Below the pieces are notes generated by a model, which saw only the letters and a list, made by a program, of their open reading frames with translations, was not told where the DNA came from and did not search any database. DNA of 52,660 nucleotides from Magnetococcales bacterium (GTDB taxonomy: Bacteria; Pseudomonadota; Magnetococcia; Magnetococcales; JADGCH01), in NCBI GenBank assembly GCA_015229115.1, contig JADGCH010000011.1, positions 1 to 52,660 on the forward strand, given 5' to 3'. Position numbers and translations under genes: made by a program. Below are positions 26,158 through 34,696 of this stretch, piece by piece. Position 1 is the first letter of the stretch. The number at the start of each line of letters is the position of its first letter.

Positions 26158-27876
26158 TCAGGACTCTGACTGGGCTGTCTGAGCCCGTTCCAGAGCTTCG
26201 CTCAACGCGTCTCCCAGGCTGTTGGTGGCAACACCCTTCTGGGTGGTGTACTCCTTCATGGCCTGCCGGTCCTGATCCATTTCGAGTGCACGCACCGAAA
26301 GGGATACCTTGCGCCGCTGACGGTCAACCTGGACGATTTTGGCGTCAATCTCGTTACCAACAACGGGCAGCGGTACAGCGGTCTCCTTGTTGTCCAGCGA
26401 TAGGTCGGAACGGCGGATCACGCCCTCAATACCGTCGGCCAGGGTGACGACAATACCGGTATTCATGACCTCCTTGATGACGCCCCGCACGGTAGCACCC
26501 TTGGGATTGGCATCGGCCCACAGGCTCCAGTCATCGGGCTGAATCTGCTTGATACCGAGCGAGATGCGCTCCTTGTCAGGATCAAGCACCAGCACCACGG
26601 CTGAGACCTGCTGACCTTTCTGGAACGACTTGAGGATCTCCTCGCCGCTGCTGGCATCCCAGCTGATGTCCGACAGGTGGACCAGACCGTCGATCTCACC
26701 TTCCAGACCGACAAAAAGGCCAAACTCAGTGATATTTTTGATCTCACCGGTCACCATGCCTCCGACCGGATGTCTGGCAGCAAAATTCTCCCACGGATTT
26801 TCCATGCACTGCTTGATGCCAAGAGAGATGCGGCGCCGATCGGAATCGACGTCGAGGATCATGACATCAACGGGCTGGCCGACCTCCAGTACCTTGGATG
26901 GATGCAGGTTTTTCTTGGTCCAGGACAGCTCGGAGACGTGAGCCAATCCCTCGACACCTGCTTCCAGCTCAACGAAGGCACCATAGTCGGTCAGATTGGT
27001 AACAACCCCACTAAAGCGGCCACCAGACGGGTATTTGATGCTGATGTCAGCCCATGGATCAATCATCAGTTGCTTCATGCCCAGTGAAATACGCTGGGTT
27101 TCCGGATTGAATTTGATCACCTGGACAGCCACGGTATCACCGACAGCGACCACGCCAGAGGGATGTTTGACCCGTTTCCACGACATATCGGTGATGTGCA
27201 GCAGACCATCCAGTCCACCGAGATCGACAAAAGCGCCATAGTCGGTGATATTCTTGACCACCCCGTCGAGGATCATGCCTTCATGCAGCGTCTCAAGCAG
27301 GGCCTGGCGTGCATCCTCGCGCTGCCGTTCGATGACGGTACGCCGCGAAACCACGATGTTGCCACGTCGACGATCCATTTTCAGGATATCGAACTCCTGC
27401 TCTTCATCCTGTAGCCGGACCACATCGTGCATCGGACGGACATCAACCTGGGATCCAGGCAGGAAAGCGGCCAGCGAATTGATATCGACCGTGTAGCCTC
27501 CCTTGACCTTGCCGACGATGCGGCCATTGACGACGGTCTGCTCCGTGAAGGCCTTCTCGAGAATCATCCAGGCCTCTTCACGCTTGGCTTTCTCGCGTGA
27601 CAGCATCACCTGTCCGTTCTGGTCCTCGCCCCTTTCGACGTAAACATCGATATGATCGCCGATGTTGATCGTCAATTCACCGGCACCGTTCGTGAACTCG
27701 CGTACCGGAAGACGCCCCTCCGATTTCAGTCCAACGTCGATGACAAACTCGTCTCCTTCCCTCTGGATGACGGTTCCGCGAACGACCTGACCTTCCCGGC
27801 CTCCCCCCTCATGAAAAGACTCATCCAAAAGAGCGGAAAAATCCTCATCTTCAATTTCTGGTTCCTGAATCACCAT
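26158..27876 (-). CDS. rpsA: 30S ribosomal protein S1
   Basis: About 572 residues with six S1/OB repeats. The first two are divergent, and repeats 3 to 6 carry motifs such as ITDYGAFVDLGGLDGLLHIT and LTDYGAFVELEAGVEGLAHV. S1 helps mRNAs bind the ribosome. The start is taken as ATG 27876; GTG at 27888 is an alternative. Neither has a strong Shine-Dalgarno sequence, which fits the known unusual, autoregulated start of rpsA mRNA in E. coli. The aroA-cmk-rpsA order is common in proteobacteria. The C-terminal tail after the sixth repeat is short and polar. Confidence 0.96.
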   Translation of the reverse strand: MVIQEPEIEDEDFSALLDESFHEGGGREGQVVRGTVIQREGDEFVIDVGLKSEGRLPVREFTNGAGELTINIGDHIDVYVERGEDQNGQVMLSREKAKREEAWMILEKAFTEQTVVNGRIVGKVKGGYTVDINSLAAFLPGSQVDVRPMHDVVRLQDEEQEFDILKMDRRRGNIVVSRRTVIERQREDARQALLETLHEGMILDGVVKNITDYGAFVDLGGLDGLLHITDMSWKRVKHPSGVVAVGDTVAVQVIKFNPETQRISLGMKQLMIDPWADISIKYPSGGRFSGVVTNLTDYGAFVELEAGVEGLAHVSELSWTKKNLHPSKVLEVGQPVDVMILDVDSDRRRISLGIKQCMENPWENFAARHPVGGMVTGEIKNITEFGLFVGLEGEIDGLVHLSDISWDASSGEEILKSFQKGQQVSAVVLVLDPDKERISLGIKQIQPDDWSLWADANPKGATVRGVIKEVMNTGIVVTLADGIEGVIRRSDLSLDNKETAVPLPVVGNEIDAKIVQVDRQRRKVSLSVRALEMDQDRQAMKEYTTQKGVATNSLGDALSEALERAQTAQSES

Positions 27877-27918
27877 TGTTCCGACCACAAAAAATACCCC
27901 GCACTAACGCGCTGTTGT

Positions 27919-28626
27919 TCAAGTTGATGGATCGCCTCCATCCCTTATTGCCAGGATACGCTCCACCTCACCCATCACGCGCGTCGTACTCTGTTCGAGG
28001 GTCAGGCAGGTGGTATCGATGACCACGGCATCCACAGCAATGGCCAGAGGCGCATGGCTACGCGCCGCATCCCGTGCATCCCGCCCGGCCATACAGCGCT
28101 GAATCTCGTCGAGGATAACATGTTCTCCGCGTGATTGCAACTCCAAAGCCCGACGCTTGGCACGAGACGCCAGATCAGCGGTCAGAAAAATCTTCAGCTG
28201 TGCTTCGGGGAAGACCACTGTACCCACATCACGACCATCCAGGACCGTATCCTGTCCACCACCGTAGCTGCGCTGAAAGCCCAGCAGTGCGGTACGGATG
28301 GCCGGAATGGCTGACAGGGAAGAGGCAAGCTGTCCTACCGACTCATCGCGCAGGGACCGGGTGACATCCTCTCCATCCAGAAAGGCCGTGTAGCAGGCTG
28401 TTGCTGCATCGGTCAGTACAAAGGCAAAGGGCAGCGATGCGGCGCATTGAGCCAGTTGTTCAGGCTGTTCCAGGCCATGGCGCGAGGCCGTCAGAGCCAG
28501 GGCACGGTAAATGGCTCCGGTGTCCAGATAGGCCATATCGAAGTGCTGTGCCACGGCGCGGCAGACACTGCCCTTACCAGCACCAGCCGGTCCGTCGACA
28601 GCGACGATCAGACGGTCACGATGCAA
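27919..28626 (-). CDS. cmk: Cytidylate kinase
   Basis: A 235-residue P-loop kinase phosphorylating CMP and dCMP. The P-loop is VDGPAGAGKGSV (residues 11-22), followed by MAYLDTGAIYRALAL, and the R-rich lid region has LDGRDVGTVVFPEA and ASRAKRRALE. It overlaps aroA by 11 bases and precedes rpsA by about 42. Confidence 0.96.
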   Translation of the reverse strand: MHRDRLIVAVDGPAGAGKGSVCRAVAQHFDMAYLDTGAIYRALALTASRHGLEQPEQLAQCAASLPFAFVLTDAATACYTAFLDGEDVTRSLRDESVGQLASSLSAIPAIRTALLGFQRSYGGGQDTVLDGRDVGTVVFPEAQLKIFLTADLASRAKRRALELQSRGEHVILDEIQRCMAGRDARDAARSHAPLAIAVDAVVIDTTCLTLEQSTTRVMGEVERILAIRDGGDPST

Positions 28627-29944
28627 GGTTGGCCCCCAGTCCGGTCATGGCGGCGACGAAACCAGGAAACGAAGTGGCGATGTTGTCACAGCGCTGCACC
28701 ACCACCGGCTCACGGCATACCAACCCTGCCACCAGCAGGCTCATGGCAATACGGTGGTCGGTGTAGGAATCAACGGTGGCGTTACCGTTCAGGCCGGAGG
28801 GATTGCCAACGATGCGGATGCCATCGGGCAGCTCGCTGACCGTAGCGCCGATACGCTGCAGGCCATCGGCCATGGCGGCAATACGGTCACTTTCCTTGAC
28901 CCGCAGTTCACTGGCGCCAGTCAGGATCGTTTCTCCCCGGGCCAACGCGGCAGCGGTAAAGAAGACCGGAAATTCATCGATGGCCAGAGGGACCAGCTCC
29001 GCCGGTACCGTCACACCCCTGAGATGGGAATGGCGCACACGCAGATCGGCTACCGGCTCACCGCCAACCCGATGCTCCTGGACCACTTCGATGTCGGCAC
29101 CCATCTGCCGCAGCAGGGTCAACAGCCCGGTACGGGTCGGGTTGATACCGACATCGGTCAGCAGGACTTCCGATTCCGGTACCAGCAGCGCTGCCACCAT
29201 GGGGAAGGCTGCGGCCGAAAAATCACCGGGTACTTGCAAATCAATGCCACGCAGGGTGGGCCAGCCATCCACTGTTACCTTTTGCCCCCGGTCGGTAGCT
29301 GTCACCTCGACTGTAGCGCCAAAGGCGGCCAGCAACCGTTCGGTATGGTCGCGGGTCACGATAGGCTCGGTGACGCTGGTTTCGCCCGCTGTGTTGAGTC
29401 CGGCCAGCAACAGGGCTGTCTTGACCTGGGCCGATGCCACCGGTGCCAGGTAATCGATCGGGATCAGCTCTCCACCTGCGATCACCAGTGGTGCTTTTCG
29501 TCCGCGGTCGCGTGCCAGAATGCGTGCTCCCATGCGGCTCAGGGGCTCGATCACCCGTGCCATCGGACGGCTTCTCAGGCTGGCATCACCGGTCAGAACC
29601 GACAGAAAGGGTTGGCTGGACAACAGCCCGGCCAGCAGACGCATACCGGTACCGGAATTGCCCAGGTCGAGCACATCGTCTGGCTCGTGCAGGCCATCCA
29701 GGCCGACGCCCTGTACCGTATAGCCTTCTGCGGACGATTCGATCGACACACCCATGGCACGAAAGGCGGCAGCAGTACGCAGCACATCCTCGCCTTCGAG
29801 CAGATGGCGGATACGGGTCGTTCCTTCTGCCAGGCTGCCAAAAATAAGCGCCCGGTGTGAAATGGATTTATCCCCGGGTGGTGTCAGGGTGCCCCGCAGG
29901 GGGCCACCACGGGATGAACGAAGATTACAACAGCCTCTATCCAT
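28616..29944 (-). CDS. aroA: 3-phosphoshikimate 1-carboxyvinyltransferase (EPSP synthase)
   Basis: A 442-residue enzyme joining shikimate 3-phosphate and PEP in the shikimate pathway. Key elements are PGDKSISHRALIFGSLA (K26), LGNSGTGMRLLAGLL, a conserved SRPMARVIEPL stretch and ELRVKESDRI near the C-terminus. The active-site LGNSGTGMR carries alanine in LLAGLL, as seen in class II-like enzymes. It overlaps the JAMM gene by 8 bases and cmk by 11. Confidence 0.97.
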   Translation of the reverse strand: MDRGCCNLRSSRGGPLRGTLTPPGDKSISHRALIFGSLAEGTTRIRHLLEGEDVLRTAAAFRAMGVSIESSAEGYTVQGVGLDGLHEPDDVLDLGNSGTGMRLLAGLLSSQPFLSVLTGDASLRSRPMARVIEPLSRMGARILARDRGRKAPLVIAGGELIPIDYLAPVASAQVKTALLLAGLNTAGETSVTEPIVTRDHTERLLAAFGATVEVTATDRGQKVTVDGWPTLRGIDLQVPGDFSAAAFPMVAALLVPESEVLLTDVGINPTRTGLLTLLRQMGADIEVVQEHRVGGEPVADLRVRHSHLRGVTVPAELVPLAIDEFPVFFTAAALARGETILTGASELRVKESDRIAAMADGLQRIGATVSELPDGIRIVGNPSGLNGNATVDSYTDHRIAMSLLVAGLVCREPVVVQRCDNIATSFPGFVAAMTGLGANLAS

Positions 29945-30365
29945 CGGTTACCATCAGCTCCTGCCGCATAAAGCCATCTTCCCGATAAAGATAGCCACTC
30001 ATGTTGACGCAGCCCTTGATATCAAAGGCAATGATCAGCTGCAGCATAGCTGGGTAAGGGTTGTAGCGCAAGTCCTGCCTGGATGGTGTGGCGTCCGAAT
30101 CGGGATGGCTGTGATAAATGGCGACGATAGCCAGTCCGGAACAGCGCAGCTTCCTGGTCAGGCGGATCTGCTCAACCGGATCGGCCAGAAAACGCCTGCT
30201 GTCATGCAGCTGGTTGGTGAGCGGATGGCAGTTGTGGATGACAGGACTCGACCCTAACGGCCCGGACAACACCCCGACGCACTCTTGCGGCAGGGAACGT
30301 CTGGCATGATCAAACATCCGGATGACGACCGAACGGGGCAGTCGCCATGGCTGGCAGGGAGACAC
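29937..30365 (-). CDS. JAMM/MPN+ metalloprotease-like protein
   Basis: A 142-residue protein from a GTG start. It carries a complete JAMM zinc site: glutamate in QECVGVLSG (E28) and HSHPDSDATPSRQD (H85, H87, S95, D98), matching HxHx7Sx2D. Bacterial relatives remove C-terminal residues from ThiS/MoaD-like sulfur carriers or cleave ubiquitin-like proteins. No ThiS-like or ThiF/E1-like gene is adjacent, so the substrate is unknown. It lies 17 bases after the SH3 gene and overlaps aroA by 8 bases. The ribosome site is unclear; the next possible in-frame start, an ATG, is in IRMFDHA (residue 17). Confidence 0.88.
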   Translation of the reverse strand: MSPCQPWRLPRSVVIRMFDHARRSLPQECVGVLSGPLGSSPVIHNCHPLTNQLHDSRRFLADPVEQIRLTRKLRCSGLAIVAIYHSHPDSDATPSRQDLRYNPYPAMLQLIIAFDIKGCVNMSGYLYREDGFMRQELMVTDG

Positions 30366-30382
30366 AAGAGATTCCGATGCGG

Positions 30383-31027
30383 TTACATCAGGTCGTTATA
30401 GCCACCACTGCGGCGGCGGCGTGCCAGCAGGGCTCCTCCAATGAATCCCAGCACCAGCACGGCTCCACCGGCGAGAAAGAACTGGGTATCTTTTTGGCGC
30501 TCCAGATGGCGATTGCGCTCCGATACCTGGGACAGTTCCTGTTTGGCGCTCTCCAGCTCCTGTTGCAGCGAGTCGTTTTGCTGTTTGATGGCAACGGCAT
30601 TTTTCGAGACGCTGCGAATCTCCTCCAGTTCGGCAATCAGCTTTTTCTGTGATGTTGCCTGGGCATTCAGGGTCTGCAACTGGCCTCGTACCGTTTCAAG
30701 TTCACGCTCAGCCTGCTGTCGGGCTTTCAGGGCATCATCGAGCTGTATTCTTGGTGGAACTTCCTTGGTTAAATAGCGTTTCAGGACCCAGCCATCCATG
30801 CCATCTTCGGTGCGCATGTAACTCCAGCCTTTGCTGCCATCCTGCAGGAACGACAGGCGAGCCCCGGTCGTCAGCACCCGTACCACGCGAGCATCACTAT
30901 TTTCCGCCGAGCGCATGGTCACCGACTGATCATCGCTGATGTACCACGCTTCGGCGGCGACAAGCGCTTTGGGAACCAGTAGCAGCAGGCTAGTGAGGAG
31001 GATCAAAACAGCATTCAATCGCGACAT
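30383..31027 (-). CDS. Exported SH3-domain protein with coiled coil and C-terminal membrane helix (TIGR04211-like)
   Basis: A 214-residue protein. Signal peptide: residues 1-25 (ending LVAAEA). A bacterial SH3 domain follows (about 28-88, with VTMRSAENSDARVVRVLTTG and GWVLKRYL). A heptad-rich coiled coil spans about 95-178, and a membrane helix lies at about 183-202 (FFLAGGAVLVLGFIGGALLA) with a basic end (RRRR). This matches the TIGR04211 family known from E. coli YgiM. The role is probably at the cell envelope; family function is unresolved. It lies 4 bases after panD. Confidence 0.87.
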   Translation of the reverse strand: MSRLNAVLILLTSLLLLVPKALVAAEAWYISDDQSVTMRSAENSDARVVRVLTTGARLSFLQDGSKGWSYMRTEDGMDGWVLKRYLTKEVPPRIQLDDALKARQQAERELETVRGQLQTLNAQATSQKKLIAELEEIRSVSKNAVAIKQQNDSLQQELESAKQELSQVSERNRHLERQKDTQFFLAGGAVLVLGFIGGALLARRRRSGGYNDLM

Positions 31028-31031
31028 GGAG

Positions 31032-31388
31032 TCACCCTTTCTCTATCTTGCGGTTGTTGCCGTCAACGTAGATCAGCTGTGGCCGGAACTGGTCAGCCTC
31101 GGCCGGATTCATCCAGGCAAAGGCGGCGATAATCACCAGATCTCCCGGTTTGGCACGGTGTGCTGCCGAGCCATTGAGCGAGATAATACCACTATCGCGT
31201 GGAGCACGGATAGCATAAGTGATCAGACGCTGGCCATTATCGACATTCCAGATATGGACCTGTTCGAATTCGCGTAATCCGGCTGCTGCCAGCAATGTTT
31301 CATCGATTGCGCATGACCCTTCGTAATGCAGTTCGGTATGGGTCACGGTAGCACGGTGTATCTTGCATTTCAGGATAGAAATTTCCAT
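31032..31388 (-). CDS. panD: Aspartate 1-decarboxylase proenzyme
   Basis: A 118-residue pyruvoyl enzyme making beta-alanine for pantothenate. The self-cleavage site is HYEGSCAID, between G24 and S25 with the start ATG 31388 ([16 protein letters not shown]). An in-frame upstream ATG at 31415 would displace the cleavage site from its usual position, so I reject it. panC ends 23 bases upstream. PanD, PanC and PanB are encoded together and give the full route to pantothenate except ketopantoate reductase. Confidence 0.97.
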   Translation of the reverse strand: MEISILKCKIHRATVTHTELHYEGSCAIDETLLAAAGLREFEQVHIWNVDNGQRLITYAIRAPRDSGIISLNGSAAHRAKPGDLVIIAAFAWMNPAEADQFRPQLIYVDGNNRKIEKG

Positions 31389-31411
31389 TTGTCTTGATCC
31401 ATTTCGTTTGA

Positions 31412-32263
31412 TCAATGGGCTGTCAGAAGCAGATTATCAATCAGTCTGGCACCGGTCAGGCGCGCAGCTATCAGCATGATGACATCGTCCGTCATCTGTT
31501 CCGGTGCTGTGGCTAAAGTGTCAGGGTCACACAGCTCGACGTAGTCGATTTGATGGATTCCCGCCCGCTGTAGGATACCAGTGGCCTGATCAATCAGAAC
31601 GTCACGACGGTTTTCTCCGGACCGGTACAGCTGACCTGCCGCAGTCAGAGCCTGAAACAGGGCCGTTGCCCGTTGTCGTTCCACCGGGGAGAGATAACGG
31701 TTGCGACTGGAAAGGGCCAGTCCGTCCGGCTCGCGCACGGTGGCCACTCCCTCTACCTGTACCGGTAACCGCAGATCACGTACCATGCGACGAATGAGCA
31801 CAAACTGCTGATAATCCTTGAGTCCAAACAAGGCTGTATCGGGTTGCACCAGATTGAGCAGAATGGTCACAACGGTAGCCACTCCCTGGAAATGGCCTGG
31901 ACGCAGGCGGCCACAAAGCTTCTGGTCCAGACCAGTCACCTGCACAGTGGTCTGATGTTCAGCCGGGTAGATCGTTTCGTGGTTGGGCAGGAACAGCGCA
32001 TGGCACCCTACCATCTGTAATAGCGCACTATCCTGTTCAGGCAAACGTGGATAACGATCGAAATCCTCATGGGGTCCAAACTGGGTCGGATTAACGAAGA
32101 TAGAGACGATGACACGATCGGCACGCTGCTGGGCCGCCCGCACCAAGGCCAGATGTCCCTGATGCAGGGCCCCCATGGTGGGTACAAAAGCGACGCGCAG
32201 CGACTGCTGTCGTTGTCTGGAACGCCACTGCCGCAGTTGTTCAAGGGTTTCAATGCGTTCCAT
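31412..32263 (-). CDS. panC: Pantothenate synthetase
   Basis: A 283-residue ligase joining pantoate and beta-alanine with ATP. The nucleotidyl-transferase motif [16 protein letters not shown] is present, with [37 protein letters not shown] and [10 protein letters not shown]. It lies 3 bases after panB. Confidence 0.98.
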   Translation of the reverse strand: MERIETLEQLRQWRSRQRQQSLRVAFVPTMGALHQGHLALVRAAQQRADRVIVSIFVNPTQFGPHEDFDRYPRLPEQDSALLQMVGCHALFLPNHETIYPAEHQTTVQVTGLDQKLCGRLRPGHFQGVATVVTILLNLVQPDTALFGLKDYQQFVLIRRMVRDLRLPVQVEGVATVREPDGLALSSRNRYLSPVERQRATALFQALTAAGQLYRSGENRRDVLIDQATGILQRAGIHQIDYVELCDPDTLATAPEQMTDDVIMLIAARLTGARLIDNLLLTAH

Positions 32264-32266
32264 AAA

Positions 32267-33103
32267 CTACTCCATGACGGTGTGTTCTGGTGCCGGAAAG
32301 GTACCCTTGCGTACTTCATCGGCAAAGGCCATGACAGCCTGCCGTACCTGATGGGCTCCATCCATGTAACGTTTGACAAAACGGGGCTGGAACCGTTCAT
32401 CGAGACCGAGCAGGTCGTAGAGCACCAGGACCTGGCCGTCACATCCTGGTCCGGCTCCTATGCCAATGGTGACGGCCTGAACCGTCTGGGTGATCTGTTG
32501 TGCCAACGGCATCGGTATGCCCTCCAGGACAATGATACTGGCACCTGCTTCGTCGAGCACGCGCGCATCTTCCAGTAGCCGGGAGGCACTGGCCTGATCA
32601 CGTCCCTGCATACGAAAACCGCCCATGGCATGGACCGATTGCGGTGTCAAACCAATATGGCCAATGACCGGAACGCCTCGTGCCACCAGAAAGCGCACAG
32701 TTTCCGCCATGATGCGGCCACCTTCGATCTTGACGGCATGAGAGCCGCTTTCTTTCAGGACCCTGATGGCGCTGGTCAGGGCTGCTTCCGGATGACACTG
32801 GAAGGCGCCGAAGGGGAGATCGCAGATGACCATCGCACGCTGCGCTGCCCGTGCTACGGCGCGTGCGTGATAAATCATGTCATCCAGTGTCACCGCCAGC
32901 GTATTGTCGGCACCATGGATGACCATGCCGAGTGAATCGCCAACCAGCAGGATGTCGACACCGCACTGATCCAGTAATCGGGCAAAGGTGTAGTCATAGG
33001 CTGTCACCGCTACAATACGCTGTTGCGGATGGGCGGCAGAGGGTGGTGACTTCATGCGTCGCAGGTCAGGAATGGTGACGCGGACCGGTCGTTCTGTGGT
33101 CAT
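32267..33103 (-). CDS. panB: 3-methyl-2-oxobutanoate hydroxymethyltransferase
   Basis: A 278-residue TIM-barrel enzyme that makes ketopantoate from ketoisovalerate and methylene-tetrahydrofolate. Motifs: VTAYDYTFARLLDQ, LLVGDSLGMVIHG, KIEGGRIMAETV, HIGLTPQSVHAMGGF and LEGIPMPLA. The start is ATG 33103 (MTTERPVRVTIPDL); the frame stays open further upstream but without similarity. A 97-base gap separates it from folK, one of the larger gaps in this run, and could hold a promoter, though no clear boxes stand out. Confidence 0.97.
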   Translation of the reverse strand: MTTERPVRVTIPDLRRMKSPPSAAHPQQRIVAVTAYDYTFARLLDQCGVDILLVGDSLGMVIHGADNTLAVTLDDMIYHARAVARAAQRAMVICDLPFGAFQCHPEAALTSAIRVLKESGSHAVKIEGGRIMAETVRFLVARGVPVIGHIGLTPQSVHAMGGFRMQGRDQASASRLLEDARVLDEAGASIIVLEGIPMPLAQQITQTVQAVTIGIGAGPGCDGQVLVLYDLLGLDERFQPRFVKRYMDGAHQVRQAVMAFADEVRKGTFPAPEHTVME

Positions 33104-33200
33104 GGCTACTCCAGTCCCGGTCGGTAGTCCCGATCCAGGCAGTGTCCGTGTTGCTGATACAAAAACCGTAACATAGCTGTCGCAGATCGCTGCATGAGGG

Positions 33201-33734
33201 TCACCGTCTGCCAAGGCGCTTGATACGACCCGAATCATCCACTTCTGCAAGCAGTCTGTCAACGGTTTTACCTTGCAGGGGATGAACCAGGGTGGGAGTC
33301 AGGTCAACCAGTGGCTGCAGCACGAAACGGCGCTGGTGCATGCGCGGATGGGGCAGCACCAGTGTCGTACGCTCCATCACGGTCTCACCCTGGTGGCCAT
33401 AGAGCAACAGGTCAAGATCCAGGGGTCGCGGTCCCCAGGGCTGTTCATGGCCCCGGTCACGACCGCGCTGGCGTTCGATGCGATGCAGCAGATGGAGCAG
33501 ATCCTGTGGTGCCAGGGTTGTTGCGATGAGGATGACACCATTGGTGAACCAGGGCTGCTGCCGCAGGCCGACCGGTTCGGTTCGATACCAGGGCGAGCAG
33601 CGCAGCAGCAGGACTCGCCCATGGCGTTGCAGCCGTGTCAGAGCCCTGTCGATCTGGTACCGGACCGGACCCTGGTTGCTACCAACACCGATCCAGGCCA
33701 GGGTCCAAGCCCAGGTTCCCGATGGTCTGGTCAC
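33201..33734 (-). CDS. folK: 2-amino-4-hydroxy-6-hydroxymethyldihydropteridine pyrophosphokinase
   Basis: A 177-residue enzyme transferring pyrophosphate from ATP to the pterin precursor in folate synthesis. Family motifs: WIGVGSNQGPVRYQID, SPWYRTEPVGLRQQPWF and the WGPRPLDLDLLLYG metal-binding segment, then LPHPRMHQRRFVLQPL. It overlaps the glycosyltransferase-like gene upstream by four bases (ATGA), so it appears translationally coupled to a gene of unrelated role. Confidence 0.96.
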   Translation of the reverse strand: MTRPSGTWAWTLAWIGVGSNQGPVRYQIDRALTRLQRHGRVLLLRCSPWYRTEPVGLRQQPWFTNGVILIATTLAPQDLLHLLHRIERQRGRDRGHEQPWGPRPLDLDLLLYGHQGETVMERTTLVLPHPRMHQRRFVLQPLVDLTPTLVHPLQGKTVDRLLAEVDDSGRIKRLGRR

Positions 33735-34654
33735 AAGGCGTATTGCGGTCCATGGTCATCGATCGACGAAATCTGGATACGCATGTAGCTGAACAGATAG
33801 CCCATGGCGGCGAAGTGAAGAAAATAGCTGTTGTGAAATTCGTTCTCGACCAGTTCCATGAACAGCGACCAGGGAAAATCATCGGGGATGGTACCATCCT
33901 TGGTTTTGGCCAGCAGTTTGGGACAATGAACAGCAAAATACTCAAACAGATGCCAGTTAAAGCGCGGATTGAGTTCATACAGCAGTCCCCGTTGCATCAG
34001 CAGCAGCGACAGGGGATGCTGTTCATAACAGTTGGTACGCTGGGGAAAACTGTAAGTGTCCTCCAGGACGGCGCGGTGATGCTGGGGTGATAGCACCATG
34101 ACTCCGGTACTGATGGTACGACTCTCATCGGTATCGATACTCTCAAGATTTCGATAGAGAAAATTATTGAAATAACTGAAATTTTTTGCAACTTCTGCCA
34201 AAGTCTGCATGGCAGGCATGTCGTCCGGTTTGGTACTGGCGGTGGTTCGGTCAAGGCGGATATGTTTTTCGGCCAGTGACAGCTGGTCGTAGTTGATCAC
34301 CGCTCCGACCTGCTGGAGTGGTACGCCGTAGCAGACGTGGGGCGCATGGGGGTTGATGATGATGTCGGCATCGACCCAGATGATGCGCTGGTAGAGCATC
34401 GACCAGGGTTGACTGAGAATAAGGCACTTCTGCCACGCTGGAGAACGGCTTTGGGCCAGCAGTGATCCATCAAGCGGCTGCTGTATGACAATCACGTCCA
34501 GATCATGCTTTTCAGCATAGCGCATCCAGCCCGGGCGCGCTGCCCCTTCCCAGCTGTGACGGAAGGAATCGCCAATCACCAGCGTGACGATCGCTTCCCT
34601 GGACTGGGGTGTCAGGGTGGTATGAGAGGAGGAAACCAGATGCAGTGTGCCCAT
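33731..34654 (-). CDS. Glycosyltransferase-like protein (DxD, GT-A type)
   Basis: A 307-residue soluble protein with a GT-A-like layout. It has a beta strand AIVTLVIGDSFRHSW and a nucleotide-sugar metal motif IIWVDADIIINP (D95, D97) near one third of the length. C-terminal of that is SRTISTGVMVL, typical of GMA12/MNN10-like or related glycosyltransferases. There is no signal peptide, so it would act at the cytoplasmic face. Acceptor and sugar are unknown. It sits between the DegT-like gene (42-base gap) and folK (4-base overlap), in an otherwise housekeeping run. Confidence 0.7.
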   Translation of the reverse strand: MGTLHLVSSSHTTLTPQSREAIVTLVIGDSFRHSWEGAARPGWMRYAEKHDLDVIVIQQPLDGSLLAQSRSPAWQKCLILSQPWSMLYQRIIWVDADIIINPHAPHVCYGVPLQQVGAVINYDQLSLAEKHIRLDRTTASTKPDDMPAMQTLAEVAKNFSYFNNFLYRNLESIDTDESRTISTGVMVLSPQHHRAVLEDTYSFPQRTNCYEQHPLSLLLMQRGLLYELNPRFNWHLFEYFAVHCPKLLAKTKDGTIPDDFPWSLFMELVENEFHNSYFLHFAAMGYLFSYMRIQISSIDDHGPQYAL

Positions 34655-34696
34655 GATCCATTCCGTTAACGCTGAGTGACTGATAATCGACGCCGG

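Noticed and set aside
28754-29860. 368-residue open frame antisense to aroA
   Set aside because: It mirrors the complete aroA gene, shows no family motif, and is rich in glutamine, histidine and arginine, as expected for a shadow.
31388-31415. Upstream ATG for panD
   Set aside because: It would shift the cleavage site from G24-S25; the internal ATG restores the family position.
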